DNA of 64,000 bases from Sphingomonas sp. dw_22 (GCF_018449795.1 NZ_JAAVVE010000019.1:1-64000), one strand, 5' to 3'. Positions 42,538 to 51,672 are shown, counted from the stretch's first letter. Made by a program: numbers and translations. The notes: generated by a model from the sequence alone, not told the origin.

Positions 42538-43329
42538 ATGCGTATCGGCAAACAGGATGCTCCGTTCACTGCGATCTGCACCTCGGACGCGGAGAGCATC
42601 ACCGTGCGCGGCCATGATCTGTGCCGCGATCTGATCGGGAAGGTCGACTTCACCAGCTATTTCTGGCTGCTCGTCACCGGCACGATGCCCAGCGAGACCC
42701 AGCGCTTCATGGCCGATGCCGTGCTGGCGGCGATCGCCGAGCACGGCCTGGTGCCGAGCGTGATCGCCGCGCGCATGACCTATGCCGCGGGACCGGAGGC
42801 GTTCCAGGGCGCGGTGGCGGCCGGGCTGCTCGGCTGCGGCAGCGTCGTGCTCGGAAGCGCGGAGGTGTGCGGGCGCTTCCTCGCCCAATGCATCGCCGAC
42901 GAAGAGGCCAGTTCCCCCACCGATGCGGCGCTGCGCGGCGTGCGGGCGCTGCGTGCCGAGCGCAAGGCGATCCCGGGCCTCGGCCATCCCCAGCATTCCG
43001 GAGGCGATCCCCGCGCACTGCTGCTGCTCGATCTCGCCCGCGAGAAGGGCGTGGCGGGCAGGCATGTCGAGATGCTCTACGCGATCCGCGACGTGCTTCC
43101 CGAGGCGATCGGCCGCCCGCTCCCGATCAACGTCAACGGCGCCATTCCCGCGGTGATGCTCGACGCCGGCTTCCCGCTCGCGGCGCTCAAGGGCATCTCG
43201 CTGCTCGCGCGCACCGCCGGGCTGATCGGCCATTTGCAGGAGGAATCGGAGCGCCCGATCGGCTTCATCCTCTCGGGCGAGGCAGCCAAGGCGATCTCCT
43301 ATGACGGGGCGGTCGCGGGCGAGGGCTGA
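42538..43329 (+). CDS. Small citrate-synthase-fold protein (citryl-CoA lyase-like)
   Basis: A 263-residue protein, far shorter than citrate synthases (about 430) but similar to single-domain citryl-CoA lyases. IPGLGHPQHSGGDPRA corresponds to the citrate synthase G-H motif with an active-site His. The motif INVNGAIPAVMLDAGF stands where citrate synthase and ATP-citrate lyase have NVD with a catalytic Asp; here the Asp is Asn. GGAGAG lies 8 nt before ATG 42538. The divergent CoA-transferase and shared operator suggest it cleaves (or forms) a CoA thioester produced by that enzyme. The true reaction may differ from citryl-CoA cleavage. Confidence 0.8.
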   Translation: MRIGKQDAPFTAICTSDAESITVRGHDLCRDLIGKVDFTSYFWLLVTGTMPSETQRFMADAVLAAIAEHGLVPSVIAARMTYAAGPEAFQGAVAAGLLGCGSVVLGSAEVCGRFLAQCIADEEASSPTDAALRGVRALRAERKAIPGLGHPQHSGGDPRALLLLDLAREKGVAGRHVEMLYAIRDVLPEAIGRPLPINVNGAIPAVMLDAGFPLAALKGISLLARTAGLIGHLQEESERPIGFILSGEAAKAISYDGAVAGEG

Positions 43330-43500
43330 TCCATTTGGAATTGGGGGACGAGGGCGGAATATCGGCGCTCTCCGCCCTGAATATCTGCCCGTCCCACCCC
43401 TATCGGCACATGCGCTTGGCCGCCGCGTAATTTTTCTTCTCCCAAACTCCCATCGAATGAGAGGATGTTGGACCCCGCGACACAGTAAAGGGGTTCAGTC

Positions 43501-45915
43501 ATGCGTTATCGCCCAGTTTCCTTGTTCTCGGCCGCCAGCCTCGCGATCGTCCTCGCCGCGCCGGCCTGGGCGCAGGAGACGCCCGCCGCCGATGCCGCGG
43601 CCTCCGCGCAGAGCGACGAGCCCCCCGCCGGCGAGGAGATAGTCGTCACCGGCACGCGCGCGCAGGGCCGCTCGCGACTCGATACCGCCTCGCCGGTCGA
43701 TGTGCTGAGCGGCAACGCGCTGCGCCAGCAGGGCACGACCGAGCTCGGCTCGGCGCTCGCCTCGATCGCGCCTTCCATCGATTTCCCGCGCCCCTCCGCC
43801 GTGGACGGCACCGACGCGATCCGCCCCGCGACGCTGCGCGGCCTCTCGCCCGACCAGACCCTGGTCCTCATCAACGGCGTCCGCGCCAACAGCTCGGCGC
43901 TGCTCAACATCAACGGCTCGGTCGGCCGCGGCTCGGCGGCGGTCGATCTCAACACCATCCCCACCGTCGCGCTCGACCGGATCGAGGTGCTGCGCGACGG
44001 CGCATCGGCGCAATACGGATCGGATGCGATCGCCGGCGTCATCAACGTCCGCCTGCGCGAGGCTCGCTCAGGCGGCGGCGCCAGCGTGACCTATGGCCTC
44101 TACAACACCGACATCGACACCGCGCGCGGCGATCGCAGCACCACTGGCGAGCATGCCGTCACGGCATCGGCCTGGCAGGGCATCGGCTTCGGCCAGGACG
44201 GCTATGTCACCCTCTCGGGCGAATATCTGAAGCGCGAGCCGACCAACCGCGCCGATTATGATCCGCGCGTCACGCCCAACGCCGTCACCGGCCGCTTCGG
44301 CGATCCCGAGGTCGAGCAATATACCGGCTATATCAACGCCGGCACCGGCATCGGCGACAATTGGAAGCTCTATGGCTGGGCGGGCTATCAGGACCGCGAC
44401 AGCCGCAGCGCCGCCTTCCCCCGCCTGGCGAGCGCCGCAACGGCGGTGTCGGGCATCTATCCCAACGGCTTCCTGCCGATCATCAACACCAAGTCGACCA
44501 ATGTGAACGCTGCGCTGGGCCTGAAGGGCGATCTGGCCGGCTGGTCGGTCGATCTCAATATCGCCTATGGCCGCAACAAGATCGAGTATCGCACGCTCAA
44601 TTCGGCCAATTATGCCTATGGCAACGCCTCGCCGACCGATTTCTACGACGGCGCGCTGATCTACGACCAATGGGTCGCCGGGCTCGACGTGACGCGGAGC
44701 TTCGACGTGTTCCAGTCGCTGAACGTCGCGTTCGGCGTCGAGGGGCGCCGCGAGGGCTTCAAGATCACCCCGGGCGAGCGCGCCTCCTATGATTATCCGG
44801 AGACGGGCGCGATCGCGGGCCAGGCGCCGGGCGTGCAGGGCTTTGGCGGCTTCTCGCCGCTCAACGCAATCGAGCGCGGCCGCAAGAACGTCTCGGGCTA
44901 TGTCGATCTCGAAGCGCAGGTGACCGACAAGCTGCTGGTCGGCCTCGCCGGGCGCGGCGAGCATTACACCGATTTCGGCGACACCGGCACCGGCAAGGTC
45001 TCGCTGCGCTATGACTTCGCGCCGTGGTTCGCGCTGCGCGGCACGGCCTCGACCGGCTTCCGCGCGCCGAGCCTCCAGCAGCAATATTTCACGTCGATCG
45101 CCTCGGTGATCCAGAATGGCGAGCCGATCCTTACCGGCACCTTCCCCTCCACCCATCCGGTGGGGGCGGCGCTGGGCGGCCGGCCGCTCGAGCCCGAGAA
45201 ATCGACCAACTTCTCGGTCGGCACGGTGATCCGCGCGGGCGGGTTCGACCTAACGGTGGATGCATACCAGATCCGCCTGCGCGACCAGCTCGCGCTGTCC
45301 GAGAACATCCAGTCCTCGTTCAGCCCCGAGGTCGCGGCGATCCTGGCGCAGTTCAACGTGCCTTCGGCGCGCTTCTTCATCAACGGCCTGCGCTCGCGGG
45401 TGCGCGGCATCGACGCGGTCGCGCATTACCGGCTCGACGCCGCCGATGCGGGCAAGTTCGACTTCACGGTGGCGGGCAACGTCAACCAGTCGGTCGTGAC
45501 CGGCGTGCCCACCTCCACCGCCACGGTGAACCCGGCACCGGTGCTGTTCGCGCGCAGCCGCATCCTGACGATCGAGCAAGGCACCCCGGGCGAGAAGGTG
45601 ACCGGCACGATCGACTGGTCGCTCGACAAGATCGCCGTCACCGCGCGCGTCAGCTATTATGGTGACGTCAACCAGCCGGGCACCACGCCCGCGGCCGACA
45701 TCCACACCGGCAAGCATGCCATCACCGATCTCGAGCTGCGCTACGATCCGGTGAAGGGCGGCCAGTTCGCGCTCGGCGTCAACAACCTGTTCGACGTCTA
45801 TCCCGACGCTACGATCGCCGCGAACAACACGACCGGCGTGGTCGGCTTCCCCTATTACTCGCCCTTCGGGTTCGGCGGCCGCTATCTCTACGTCCGCGCC
45901 GGGCTGAGCTGGTAA
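43501..45915 (+). CDS. TonB-dependent outer-membrane receptor (thiol/sulfur-themed operon)
   Basis: An 804-residue receptor. The signal peptide ends near AAPAWA|QET, and a TonB box-like GEEIVVTGTRAQGRSRLDTA follows. The plug (about 45-165) has TLRGLSPDQTLVLINGVRAN and IEVLRDGASAQYGSDAIAGV. The barrel ends in YLYVRAGLSW, with a terminal aromatic residue. AAAGGGG lies 8 nt before ATG 43501. It is followed after 66 nt by a peroxiredoxin gene and a serine acetyltransferase, so the ligand may be an organosulfur compound, but the barrel itself does not reveal it. Confidence 0.92.
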   Translation: MRYRPVSLFSAASLAIVLAAPAWAQETPAADAAASAQSDEPPAGEEIVVTGTRAQGRSRLDTASPVDVLSGNALRQQGTTELGSALASIAPSIDFPRPSAVDGTDAIRPATLRGLSPDQTLVLINGVRANSSALLNINGSVGRGSAAVDLNTIPTVALDRIEVLRDGASAQYGSDAIAGVINVRLREARSGGGASVTYGLYNTDIDTARGDRSTTGEHAVTASAWQGIGFGQDGYVTLSGEYLKREPTNRADYDPRVTPNAVTGRFGDPEVEQYTGYINAGTGIGDNWKLYGWAGYQDRDSRSAAFPRLASAATAVSGIYPNGFLPIINTKSTNVNAALGLKGDLAGWSVDLNIAYGRNKIEYRTLNSANYAYGNASPTDFYDGALIYDQWVAGLDVTRSFDVFQSLNVAFGVEGRREGFKITPGERASYDYPETGAIAGQAPGVQGFGGFSPLNAIERGRKNVSGYVDLEAQVTDKLLVGLAGRGEHYTDFGDTGTGKVSLRYDFAPWFALRGTASTGFRAPSLQQQYFTSIASVIQNGEPILTGTFPSTHPVGAALGGRPLEPEKSTNFSVGTVIRAGGFDLTVDAYQIRLRDQLALSENIQSSFSPEVAAILAQFNVPSARFFINGLRSRVRGIDAVAHYRLDAADAGKFDFTVAGNVNQSVVTGVPTSTATVNPAPVLFARSRILTIEQGTPGEKVTGTIDWSLDKIAVTARVSYYGDVNQPGTTPAADIHTGKHAITDLELRYDPVKGGQFALGVNNLFDVYPDATIAANNTTGVVGFPYYSPFGFGGRYLYVRAGLSW

Positions 45916-45981
45916 AGCCATGACCGAGAGCATTTTCCGCCACGTTCCCGAACCGGCCTGAACCCAACGGAGGCAATCGCC

Positions 45982-46623
45982 ATGTCCCTCAACCTGTTCG
46001 ACACCATCCCCGACTTCACCCAGGAATCGACCGAAGGTCCGCTCAATTTCTACGATTGGGCGCGCGGCGACTGGGTGCTGCTCTTCTCGCATCCCAAGGA
46101 CTTCACGCCGGTCTGCACCACCGAGCTCGGCGCGGTCGCCAAGCTCAAGCCCGAGTTCGACAGGCGCGGGGTCAAGATCATCGGCCTGTCGGTCGATCCC
46201 GTCGATCGCCACCTGCAATGGGCCGGCGACATCGAGCGGACCCAGGGCGCCGCGCTCAACTTCCCGCTGATCGCCGATGTCGACCGCCGCGTTGCCGGGC
46301 TGCTCGGCCTGATCCATCCCAACGCCTCGGATACCGCCACGGTGCGCAGCGTCTTCGTGATCGATCCCGCCAAGCGCGTGCGGCTGACGCTCACCTATCC
46401 CGCCTCCACCGGCCGCAATTTCGAGGAAATCCTGCGCACGATCGACAGCCTCCAGCTCACCGACAAGCACAAGGTGGCGACGCCGGCCGACTGGAAGCAG
46501 GGCGAGGACGTCATCATCCTGCCCTCGGTGGGCGAGGAGGAAGCGCGCGCGCTGTTCCCCCAGGGCTGGACCGAGCACACCCCCTATCTGCGCACCGTCG
46601 CCCAGCCGGAAACCGCAGACTGA
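45982..46623 (+). CDS. 1-Cys peroxiredoxin (Prx6 subfamily)
   Basis: A 213-residue thiol peroxidase. The peroxidatic Cys45 lies in HPKDFTPVCTTELGAVAKL. It is the only cysteine in the protein, so there is no resolving cysteine. The C-terminal dimerisation arm (ATPADWKQGEDVIILPSVGE) is that of the Prx6 group. It reduces hydroperoxides using a small-molecule or external thiol. It starts behind GGAGG and is followed by the serine acetyltransferase after 4 nt. Sulfur starvation or oxidised-sulfur metabolism is a plausible context. Confidence 0.94.
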   Translation: MSLNLFDTIPDFTQESTEGPLNFYDWARGDWVLLFSHPKDFTPVCTTELGAVAKLKPEFDRRGVKIIGLSVDPVDRHLQWAGDIERTQGAALNFPLIADVDRRVAGLLGLIHPNASDTATVRSVFVIDPAKRVRLTLTYPASTGRNFEEILRTIDSLQLTDKHKVATPADWKQGEDVIILPSVGEEEARALFPQGWTEHTPYLRTVAQPETAD

Positions 46624-46627
46624 GCGG

Positions 46628-47587
46628 ATGACGGCCACGCTTCCCGTCTCGCCCTTCGCGGCGGAGATCGCCCAGGCGGTTTCCGAACTGAACGCGGCGC
46701 GCTCGACCTGGCGGCGGCGCCAGGCCGGGCGCCACGCCGTCGCGCATTTTCCCTCCCCGTCCGAGCTGGCGCGAGCGATCGAGCATCTCTCCGCCGCGCT
46801 GTTCCCGGTCCGGCTAGGCGAATTTCGCGGCGGGGCGGCGCGCGAGGACGATTTCGTGGCGGAGCGGCTCGGCCAGGCGCTCGCGCTGCTGCGCGAGCAG
46901 ATCGCCCGCGAGCTCGATTATTGGGAGGCCGAATCCAGCGAGACATTCGACGCGGACCATCCCGACACGATCGTCCGCCTCTTTGCCGCGACGCTGCCCG
47001 AAGTCCGCACGCTGGTCGACAGCGACGTCGAGGCTGCGTTCATCGGCGATCCCGCGGCCCGCAGCGCTGACGAGATCCTGATAAGCTATCCCGGCGCGCT
47101 GGCGATCCTGCACCATCGCATCGCCCATGAATTGCACAAGCTGGGCGCGGCGATCGTGGCGCGGATCATCTCCGAGCTCGCCAATGCCCGCACCGGCATC
47201 GACATCCATCCCGGCGCGACGATCGGCCCCAGCTTCTTCATCGATCACGGCACCGGCGTCGTGATCGGCGAAACCGCGATCATCGGCGCGAACGTCCGCC
47301 TCTACCAGCATGTAACGCTCGGCGCGCGCACCCCGCTCGGCCTCGCCCGGGTCGGCCCGCGCGACCGCTTCGCCCGGCATCCGATCGTCGAGGACGATGT
47401 GATCGTCTATGCCGGCGCGACGATCCTGGGCCGGGTGACGATCGGCCGGGGCAGCACGATCGGCGGCAATGTCTGGCTGCTGCGCGACGTGCCCGCCGGC
47501 AGCGTCGTCCTCCAGCCCGAGGCCCGGCGGCTGGACCAGGCGGGCGCCCGCGAGATCGCAGCCGAGTTGCGCGGCGGCGCGGCGTGA
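46628..47587 (+). CDS. Serine O-acetyltransferase (cysE/epsC type)
   Basis: A 319-residue enzyme that makes O-acetylserine, the acceptor for sulfide in cysteine synthesis. An N-terminal helical domain (about 1-175) is followed by a left-handed beta-helix of hexapeptide repeats: GIDIHPGATIGPSFFIDHGT, then GVVIGETAIIGANVRLYQHV and DVIVYAGATILGRVTIGRGS. IDHGTGVVIGETAIIG is the family signature. It overlaps the next gene by GTGA. Co-location with a TonB receptor and a peroxiredoxin suggests it is a conditional isozyme rather than the housekeeping one; this is inference. Confidence 0.93.
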   Translation: MTATLPVSPFAAEIAQAVSELNAARSTWRRRQAGRHAVAHFPSPSELARAIEHLSAALFPVRLGEFRGGAAREDDFVAERLGQALALLREQIARELDYWEAESSETFDADHPDTIVRLFAATLPEVRTLVDSDVEAAFIGDPAARSADEILISYPGALAILHHRIAHELHKLGAAIVARIISELANARTGIDIHPGATIGPSFFIDHGTGVVIGETAIIGANVRLYQHVTLGARTPLGLARVGPRDRFARHPIVEDDVIVYAGATILGRVTIGRGSTIGGNVWLLRDVPAGSVVLQPEARRLDQAGAREIAAELRGGAA

Positions 47588-48372
47588 ACGTGCCCTTCTT
47601 CCACCATCGCCCCGTTCCGGAGACGCGCGCCAGGCCGGTCATCGGCGTCCTGTGCTGCAACGAGTTCTCCGAGCGCCCGATCCAGGCGGTCGCCAGCCGG
47701 TTCATCGAGCCGCTGCGGCGCATCTCCGGCGCCACCGTGCTGCTGGTGCCCGCGCTTTCGGACGCGCTCGACGCCCGCGCGCTGGGCGACCGGCTCGACG
47801 GGCTGCTGCTCACCGGCTCGCGCTCCAATGTCGCAGCCTCCCGCTATGGCGGGCAATCAGCGGACGACGACCGGCTCGATACCCAGCGCGACGCGGTGGC
47901 GCTCGCGCTCGGCGCGCACATGATCGAGCGCGGCCGGCCGGTGTTCGGCATCTGCCGCGGCTTGCAGGAACTGAACGTGCTGTTCGGCGGCACGCTGACG
48001 CGCGACCTGCCCGATCATCAGCGCCGCGAGCCCGATCTCGCCTTCGACGATCTGTTCGAGCACGCCCATGAAGTGACGTTGGTCGAGGACGGCATCCTTG
48101 CGACGTCGATCGGCAAGACCCGCGTGGTCGTCAATTCCGTCCATGAGCAGGGAATCGATCGCCTGGGCTCCGGCCTCGCGATCGAGGCGATAGCCAGCGA
48201 CGACGGGCTGGTCGAGGCCTTTTCCGCCACTCCCTGCGGCGCCCCGGTGGTCGCGGTGCAATGGCATCCCGAATGGAAGGTCGATGCCTCCGCCGAAGGC
48301 CATGCTTTCTTCCGGCTGATCGGCGACGCGCTCCGTGCCGATTGCGATGTAGGATTTCGCCTGCCAGGCTGA
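47584..48372 (+). CDS. Class I glutamine-amidotransferase-like gamma-glutamyl hydrolase (peptidase C26, PuuD-like)
   Basis: A 262-residue protein. The nucleophile Cys is in VFGICRGLQELNVLFGGTL; the His is in VQWHPEWKVDASAE, which completes the triad. GLLLTGSRSNVAASRYGG is the oxyanion-region loop of the PuuD/C26 group. These enzymes cleave gamma-glutamyl amides such as gamma-glutamyl-GABA. In an operon with serine acetyltransferase and peroxiredoxin it could process a gamma-glutamyl thiol compound. It starts with GTG 47584 overlapping the previous stop. Confidence 0.88.
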   Translation: MNVPFFHHRPVPETRARPVIGVLCCNEFSERPIQAVASRFIEPLRRISGATVLLVPALSDALDARALGDRLDGLLLTGSRSNVAASRYGGQSADDDRLDTQRDAVALALGAHMIERGRPVFGICRGLQELNVLFGGTLTRDLPDHQRREPDLAFDDLFEHAHEVTLVEDGILATSIGKTRVVVNSVHEQGIDRLGSGLAIEAIASDDGLVEAFSATPCGAPVVAVQWHPEWKVDASAEGHAFFRLIGDALRADCDVGFRLPG

Positions 48373-48412
48373 GCAGGCGCGCACGCGAGACCTGCGACTT
48401 TTGTGATTTTAG

Positions 48413-48426
48413 GGTATCCGGATACC
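48413..48426. repeat. Perfect 14-bp palindrome GGTATCCGGATACC
   Basis: It lies in the 70-bp convergent gap between the C26 hydrolase and the MFS efflux gene. A weaker pair GCAGG ... CCTGC precedes it. It probably takes part in ending both transcripts; no T-run is present. Confidence 0.45.
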
Positions 48427-48442
48427 GCTCCGCCCGACGGCT

Positions 48443-49627
48443 CTACGCCGCATCCGCCAGCAGCGCCCCTTCGCCGGCAGTCCCACCCGAACGGCGCGCC
48501 AGCAGAAGCACCACTACCAGCCCCAGCGCCGAAGTCACGGCGCCCGCCAGCGCGACCGCGGGATATCCCAGCCGCGCCGCGATCACCGCGCCGCCCAGCG
48601 CGGCGCCCAGCGCATTGCCCAGGTTGAAGGCACCGATGTTGACCGACGATGCCAGGTTCGGCGCGTCGGCGGCGGCGGCCATCACCCGCACCTGGAGCGG
48701 CGGCACCAGCGCGAAGCTCGCCACGCCCCACAGGAAGACCAGGATCGCGGTCGGCACGGCATGGTGCATCAGCACGGCCAGCGCGACCAGCAGCGCCGAA
48801 AGCGAACCCAGCGTGACGATCAGCGTGCGATCGACCGAGCGGTCGGCGAACTTCCCGCCCAGCCAGTTGCCCACGGTAAGGCCCACCCCATAGGTCACCA
48901 GCATCGTCGTGACGAAGCCGAGCGAGGCATGGGTCTCCTCGTGCAGGATCGGCACGACATAGGTGAAGACGGTGAACATCGCGCTCGATCCGATCACGGT
49001 CAGCGCCAGTGCGGACAGCACCGGCCCGCGCGCCAGCACGCGCAGCTCGGAGCGCATGTCGCCGCCCGCCGGCGCGGGCATCGCCGGCAGCGTCAGGCGC
49101 AGCGCGACCATCGTGACGACACCCAGCCCGGCGATGCCCCAGAAGGCGGCGCGCCAGCCGAGCTGGTCGCCCGCCCAGGTCGCCAGCGGCACGCCGACGA
49201 CATTGGCGATCGTCAGCCCCATGAACATCGCCGCGACCGCGCCCGCCCGCCGCTCGGGCGGCACCAGCGATGCGGCGACGATCGATCCGATGCCGAAAAA
49301 CGCGCCGTGGTTCAGCGAGGTGATGACGCGCGCCACCAGCAGCATGCCATAGCTGCCCGACACCACCGACAGCAGATTGCCCAGCGTGAAGATCGCGGCG
49401 AGCGCGATCAGCAGCGTCCGGCGCGGCACCCGGCCGGTGGTGAGCGTCATCAGCGGCGCGCCGAGCATGACGCCCAGCGCATAGGCGCTGATGAGCAGCC
49501 CGGCCGCCGGGATGGAGGCGTGCAGATCCTGCGCGATTACCGGCAACAGGCCCATCGGCGCGAACTCGGTCACGCCGATGCCGAACGCGCCCGTCGCGAG
49601 CGCGAGGAGGGGAGGATTGAGCTTCAT
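48443..49627 (-). CDS. MFS transporter, DHA1 drug/sugar efflux type
   Basis: A 394-residue inner-membrane protein with about twelve helices. The N-terminus LLALATGAFGIGVTEFAPMG, then LLPVIAQDL, is characteristic of the AraJ/YdhP/Cml-like DHA1 group, and GAPLMTLTTGRVPRRTLL matches MFS motif A. HGAFFGIGSIVAASLVPPER follows. Likely substrates are sugars, arabinose-type compounds or drugs. Its start is 16 nt before the aldo/keto reductase stop, so the reductase and transporter are probably one operon, read from the reductase. Confidence 0.9.
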   Translation of the reverse strand: MKLNPPLLALATGAFGIGVTEFAPMGLLPVIAQDLHASIPAAGLLISAYALGVMLGAPLMTLTTGRVPRRTLLIALAAIFTLGNLLSVVSGSYGMLLVARVITSLNHGAFFGIGSIVAASLVPPERRAGAVAAMFMGLTIANVVGVPLATWAGDQLGWRAAFWGIAGLGVVTMVALRLTLPAMPAPAGGDMRSELRVLARGPVLSALALTVIGSSAMFTVFTYVVPILHEETHASLGFVTTMLVTYGVGLTVGNWLGGKFADRSVDRTLIVTLGSLSALLVALAVLMHHAVPTAILVFLWGVASFALVPPLQVRVMAAAADAPNLASSVNIGAFNLGNALGAALGGAVIAARLGYPAVALAGAVTSALGLVVVLLLARRSGGTAGEGALLADAA

Positions 49628-49643
49628 GGGAGGATCCTCGGGA

Positions 49644-50678
49644 TCAGACCAGCGGCGGGTTCAGGCGGGCAAAGCCCTCCTGCTGCCGATAGGGCGTATG
49701 GGGATAGGGCGGCAGGACGGCGCTGGCCGCATCCAGCGTCGCGACCTGCGCCGACGTGAGCGACCAGCCCACCGCGCCGAGATTGTCGCGGAGCTGGGCC
49801 TCGTTGCGGGCACCGATGATGACCGAGGAAATGGTCGGCCGCTGCAGCAGCCAGTTGATCGCGACCTGCGGCACCGTCCTGCCGGTCTCCGCGGCGACCG
49901 CGTCCAGCGCATCGACGACGCGGTACAGATGCCCATCCTCCACCGGCGGAGCGAAGGCGACGGTCTCGTGCAGGCGGCTGCCCTCGGGAATCGGCGCGTC
50001 GCGGCGGATGCGGCCGGTCAGCCGGCCCCAGCCGAGCGGGCTCCACACCAGCGCGCCCACGCCCTGATCGGCGCCGAGCGGCATCAGATCGTCCTCATAG
50101 GCGCGGCCGATCAGCGAGTAATAGACCTGATGCGCGACGAAGCGCGGCCAGCCATGGCGATCGGCGACGGCGAGCGCCTTCATGAGCTGCCAGCCCGGAT
50201 AGTTGGAGACGCCGGCATAGCGGACCTTGCCCGCCGCCACGAGCGCGTCGAGGGTCGCGAGCAGTTCCTCCACCGGCGTCGAGGCGTCGAAGGCATGGAG
50301 CTGCAACAGGTCGATGTGATCGGTGCCCAGCCGCTTCAGGGAGGCGTCGACCGATCGGATCAGCCGGGCGCGCGAGACGCCCCAGTCCTGCGGCCCGTCG
50401 CCACCCGGCAGGCCGGTCTTGGCCGAGATCAGCACGGCGTCGCGCCGGCCCCGGATCGCCTCGCCCAGCACCCGCTCGGAGGCGCCGTCCGAATAGATGT
50501 CGGCCGTGTCGAACAGGGTGACGCCGGCCTCCAGGCAGATATCGACCAGCCGACGCGCCTCCTCGGCGTCGCTGCGGCCCCAAGCGCTGAACAGCGGCCC
50601 GGTGCCGCCGAACGTGCCCGTGCCGAAGCTGAGGACGGGAACCCGCAGGCCCGACGATCCCAATTGCCGATATTCCAT
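49644..50678 (-). CDS. Aldo/keto reductase
   Basis: A 344-residue (beta/alpha)8 NADPH-dependent reductase. The catalytic tetrad is visible as Asp and Tyr in TLFDTADIYSDGASE, Lys in AVLISAKTGLPG and His in IDLLQLHAFDAST. The N-terminus MEYRQLGSSGLRVPVLSFGT is typical of the YajO/potassium-channel-beta-like AKR group. ATG 50678 was chosen; an open extension to 50966 lacks family sequence. It is divergent from a LysR regulator and followed by an MFS gene. Confidence 0.92.
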   Translation of the reverse strand: MEYRQLGSSGLRVPVLSFGTGTFGGTGPLFSAWGRSDAEEARRLVDICLEAGVTLFDTADIYSDGASERVLGEAIRGRRDAVLISAKTGLPGGDGPQDWGVSRARLIRSVDASLKRLGTDHIDLLQLHAFDASTPVEELLATLDALVAAGKVRYAGVSNYPGWQLMKALAVADRHGWPRFVAHQVYYSLIGRAYEDDLMPLGADQGVGALVWSPLGWGRLTGRIRRDAPIPEGSRLHETVAFAPPVEDGHLYRVVDALDAVAAETGRTVPQVAINWLLQRPTISSVIIGARNEAQLRDNLGAVGWSLTSAQVATLDAASAVLPPYPHTPYRQQEGFARLNPPLV

Positions 50679-50706
50679 CACAATCCCTTCCGATCGATAT
50701 TCGGAC

Positions 50707-50765
50707 GCACAGATGGACGGCATCGCCGCACTGCGGTAGGGGGCTGCAAAGCCAAGGATCTGTGC
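50707..50765. promoter_or_regulatory. Inverted repeat GCACAGAT-N43-ATCTGTGC in the AKR/LysR divergent gap
   Basis: Perfect 8-bp arms (50707-50714 and 50758-50765) span most of the 88-bp gap; the right arm abuts the LysR start codon. This mirrors the layout of the mmsA/LysR repeat and may be a LysR looping or autoregulation site. The spacer is long, so chance is possible. Confidence 0.4.
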
Positions 50766-50766
50766 C

Positions 50767-51672
50767 ATGGACGCAAAAATGCTGGCGGGAGCCGATCGCG
50801 CGCGGGCGCTGGAGGTGTTCGCGGCGGTGGCCGCGGCGGGCAGCTTCTCGGCGGCGGGCCGGAGCCTGGACCTGACTCCCTCCGCGGTCAGCCGCACGAT
50901 CGACCGGATCGAGGCGCGGCTGGGCGTGCGGCTGTTGCTGCGGACGACGCGGACTCTGACGCTCACCGCCGAAGGCCAGTCCTATCTGGGCGCGGCGCGG
51001 CGCATCCTGGCGGACCTCGACGATGCCGAGCAGGCGATCTCGGACCAGGGCGCGCCGCGGGGGCGCCTGAGGGTCAGCGCGTCGCTGTCGCACGGCCGGC
51101 TGTGCGTCGTGCCGCTGTTGGGCGAATTCGTGCGGTGCCATCCGCACATCCTGGTCGACATCAACCTGACCGATGCCGTGGTGGACATCGCCGCCGGCCA
51201 GGCGGATGTGGGGGTGCGCTTCGGGCCGCTGGTCGACAGTCCGCTCACCGCACGCAAGATCGGCGTGACGCGGCGCGTGATCGTCGCCGCGCCCGAATAT
51301 CTGGCGCGGCACGGCACGCCCCAGGTGCCCGAAGACCTGCACGAGCATAATTGCCTGAACTTCAACTTCCGCCGCGCCGAGCCGATCTGGCCGTTCCGCA
51401 CGGACGGGCGCGACTATGCGCTGAGCGTGAAGGGCAGCATCGAGGCGAACAACGGCGAGACGCTGGGCCAGCTGGCCGAGGCCGGCGTGGGCGTGACGCG
51501 AGTCGGGGCGTTCAGCGTCGTCGATGCGATCGCGCAGGGACGGCTGGTCCCGCTGCTCGAAGCGTTCAATCCCGGCGATGTCGAGACGATCCACGCCGTG
51601 TTCGTCGGCGGCGCCAACACCCCGGCCCGGGTCCGCGCCTTCGTCGATTTCCTGGCCGAGCGGCTGGCCTGA
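50767..51672 (+). CDS. LysR-family regulator, divergent from the aldo/keto reductase
   Basis: A 301-residue LysR protein. The helix-turn-helix region is RALEVFAAVAAAGSFSAAGR, then LDLTPSAVSRTIDRIEARLG (residues 14-55), followed by RLLLRTTRTLTLTAEGQSYL, which places it in the CrgA/DsdC-like group. The effector domain extends to residue 298. ATG 50767 is 88 bp from the reductase start. It most likely controls the reductase-efflux pair. Confidence 0.88.
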   Translation: MDAKMLAGADRARALEVFAAVAAAGSFSAAGRSLDLTPSAVSRTIDRIEARLGVRLLLRTTRTLTLTAEGQSYLGAARRILADLDDAEQAISDQGAPRGRLRVSASLSHGRLCVVPLLGEFVRCHPHILVDINLTDAVVDIAAGQADVGVRFGPLVDSPLTARKIGVTRRVIVAAPEYLARHGTPQVPEDLHEHNCLNFNFRRAEPIWPFRTDGRDYALSVKGSIEANNGETLGQLAEAGVGVTRVGAFSVVDAIAQGRLVPLLEAFNPGDVETIHAVFVGGANTPARVRAFVDFLAERLA

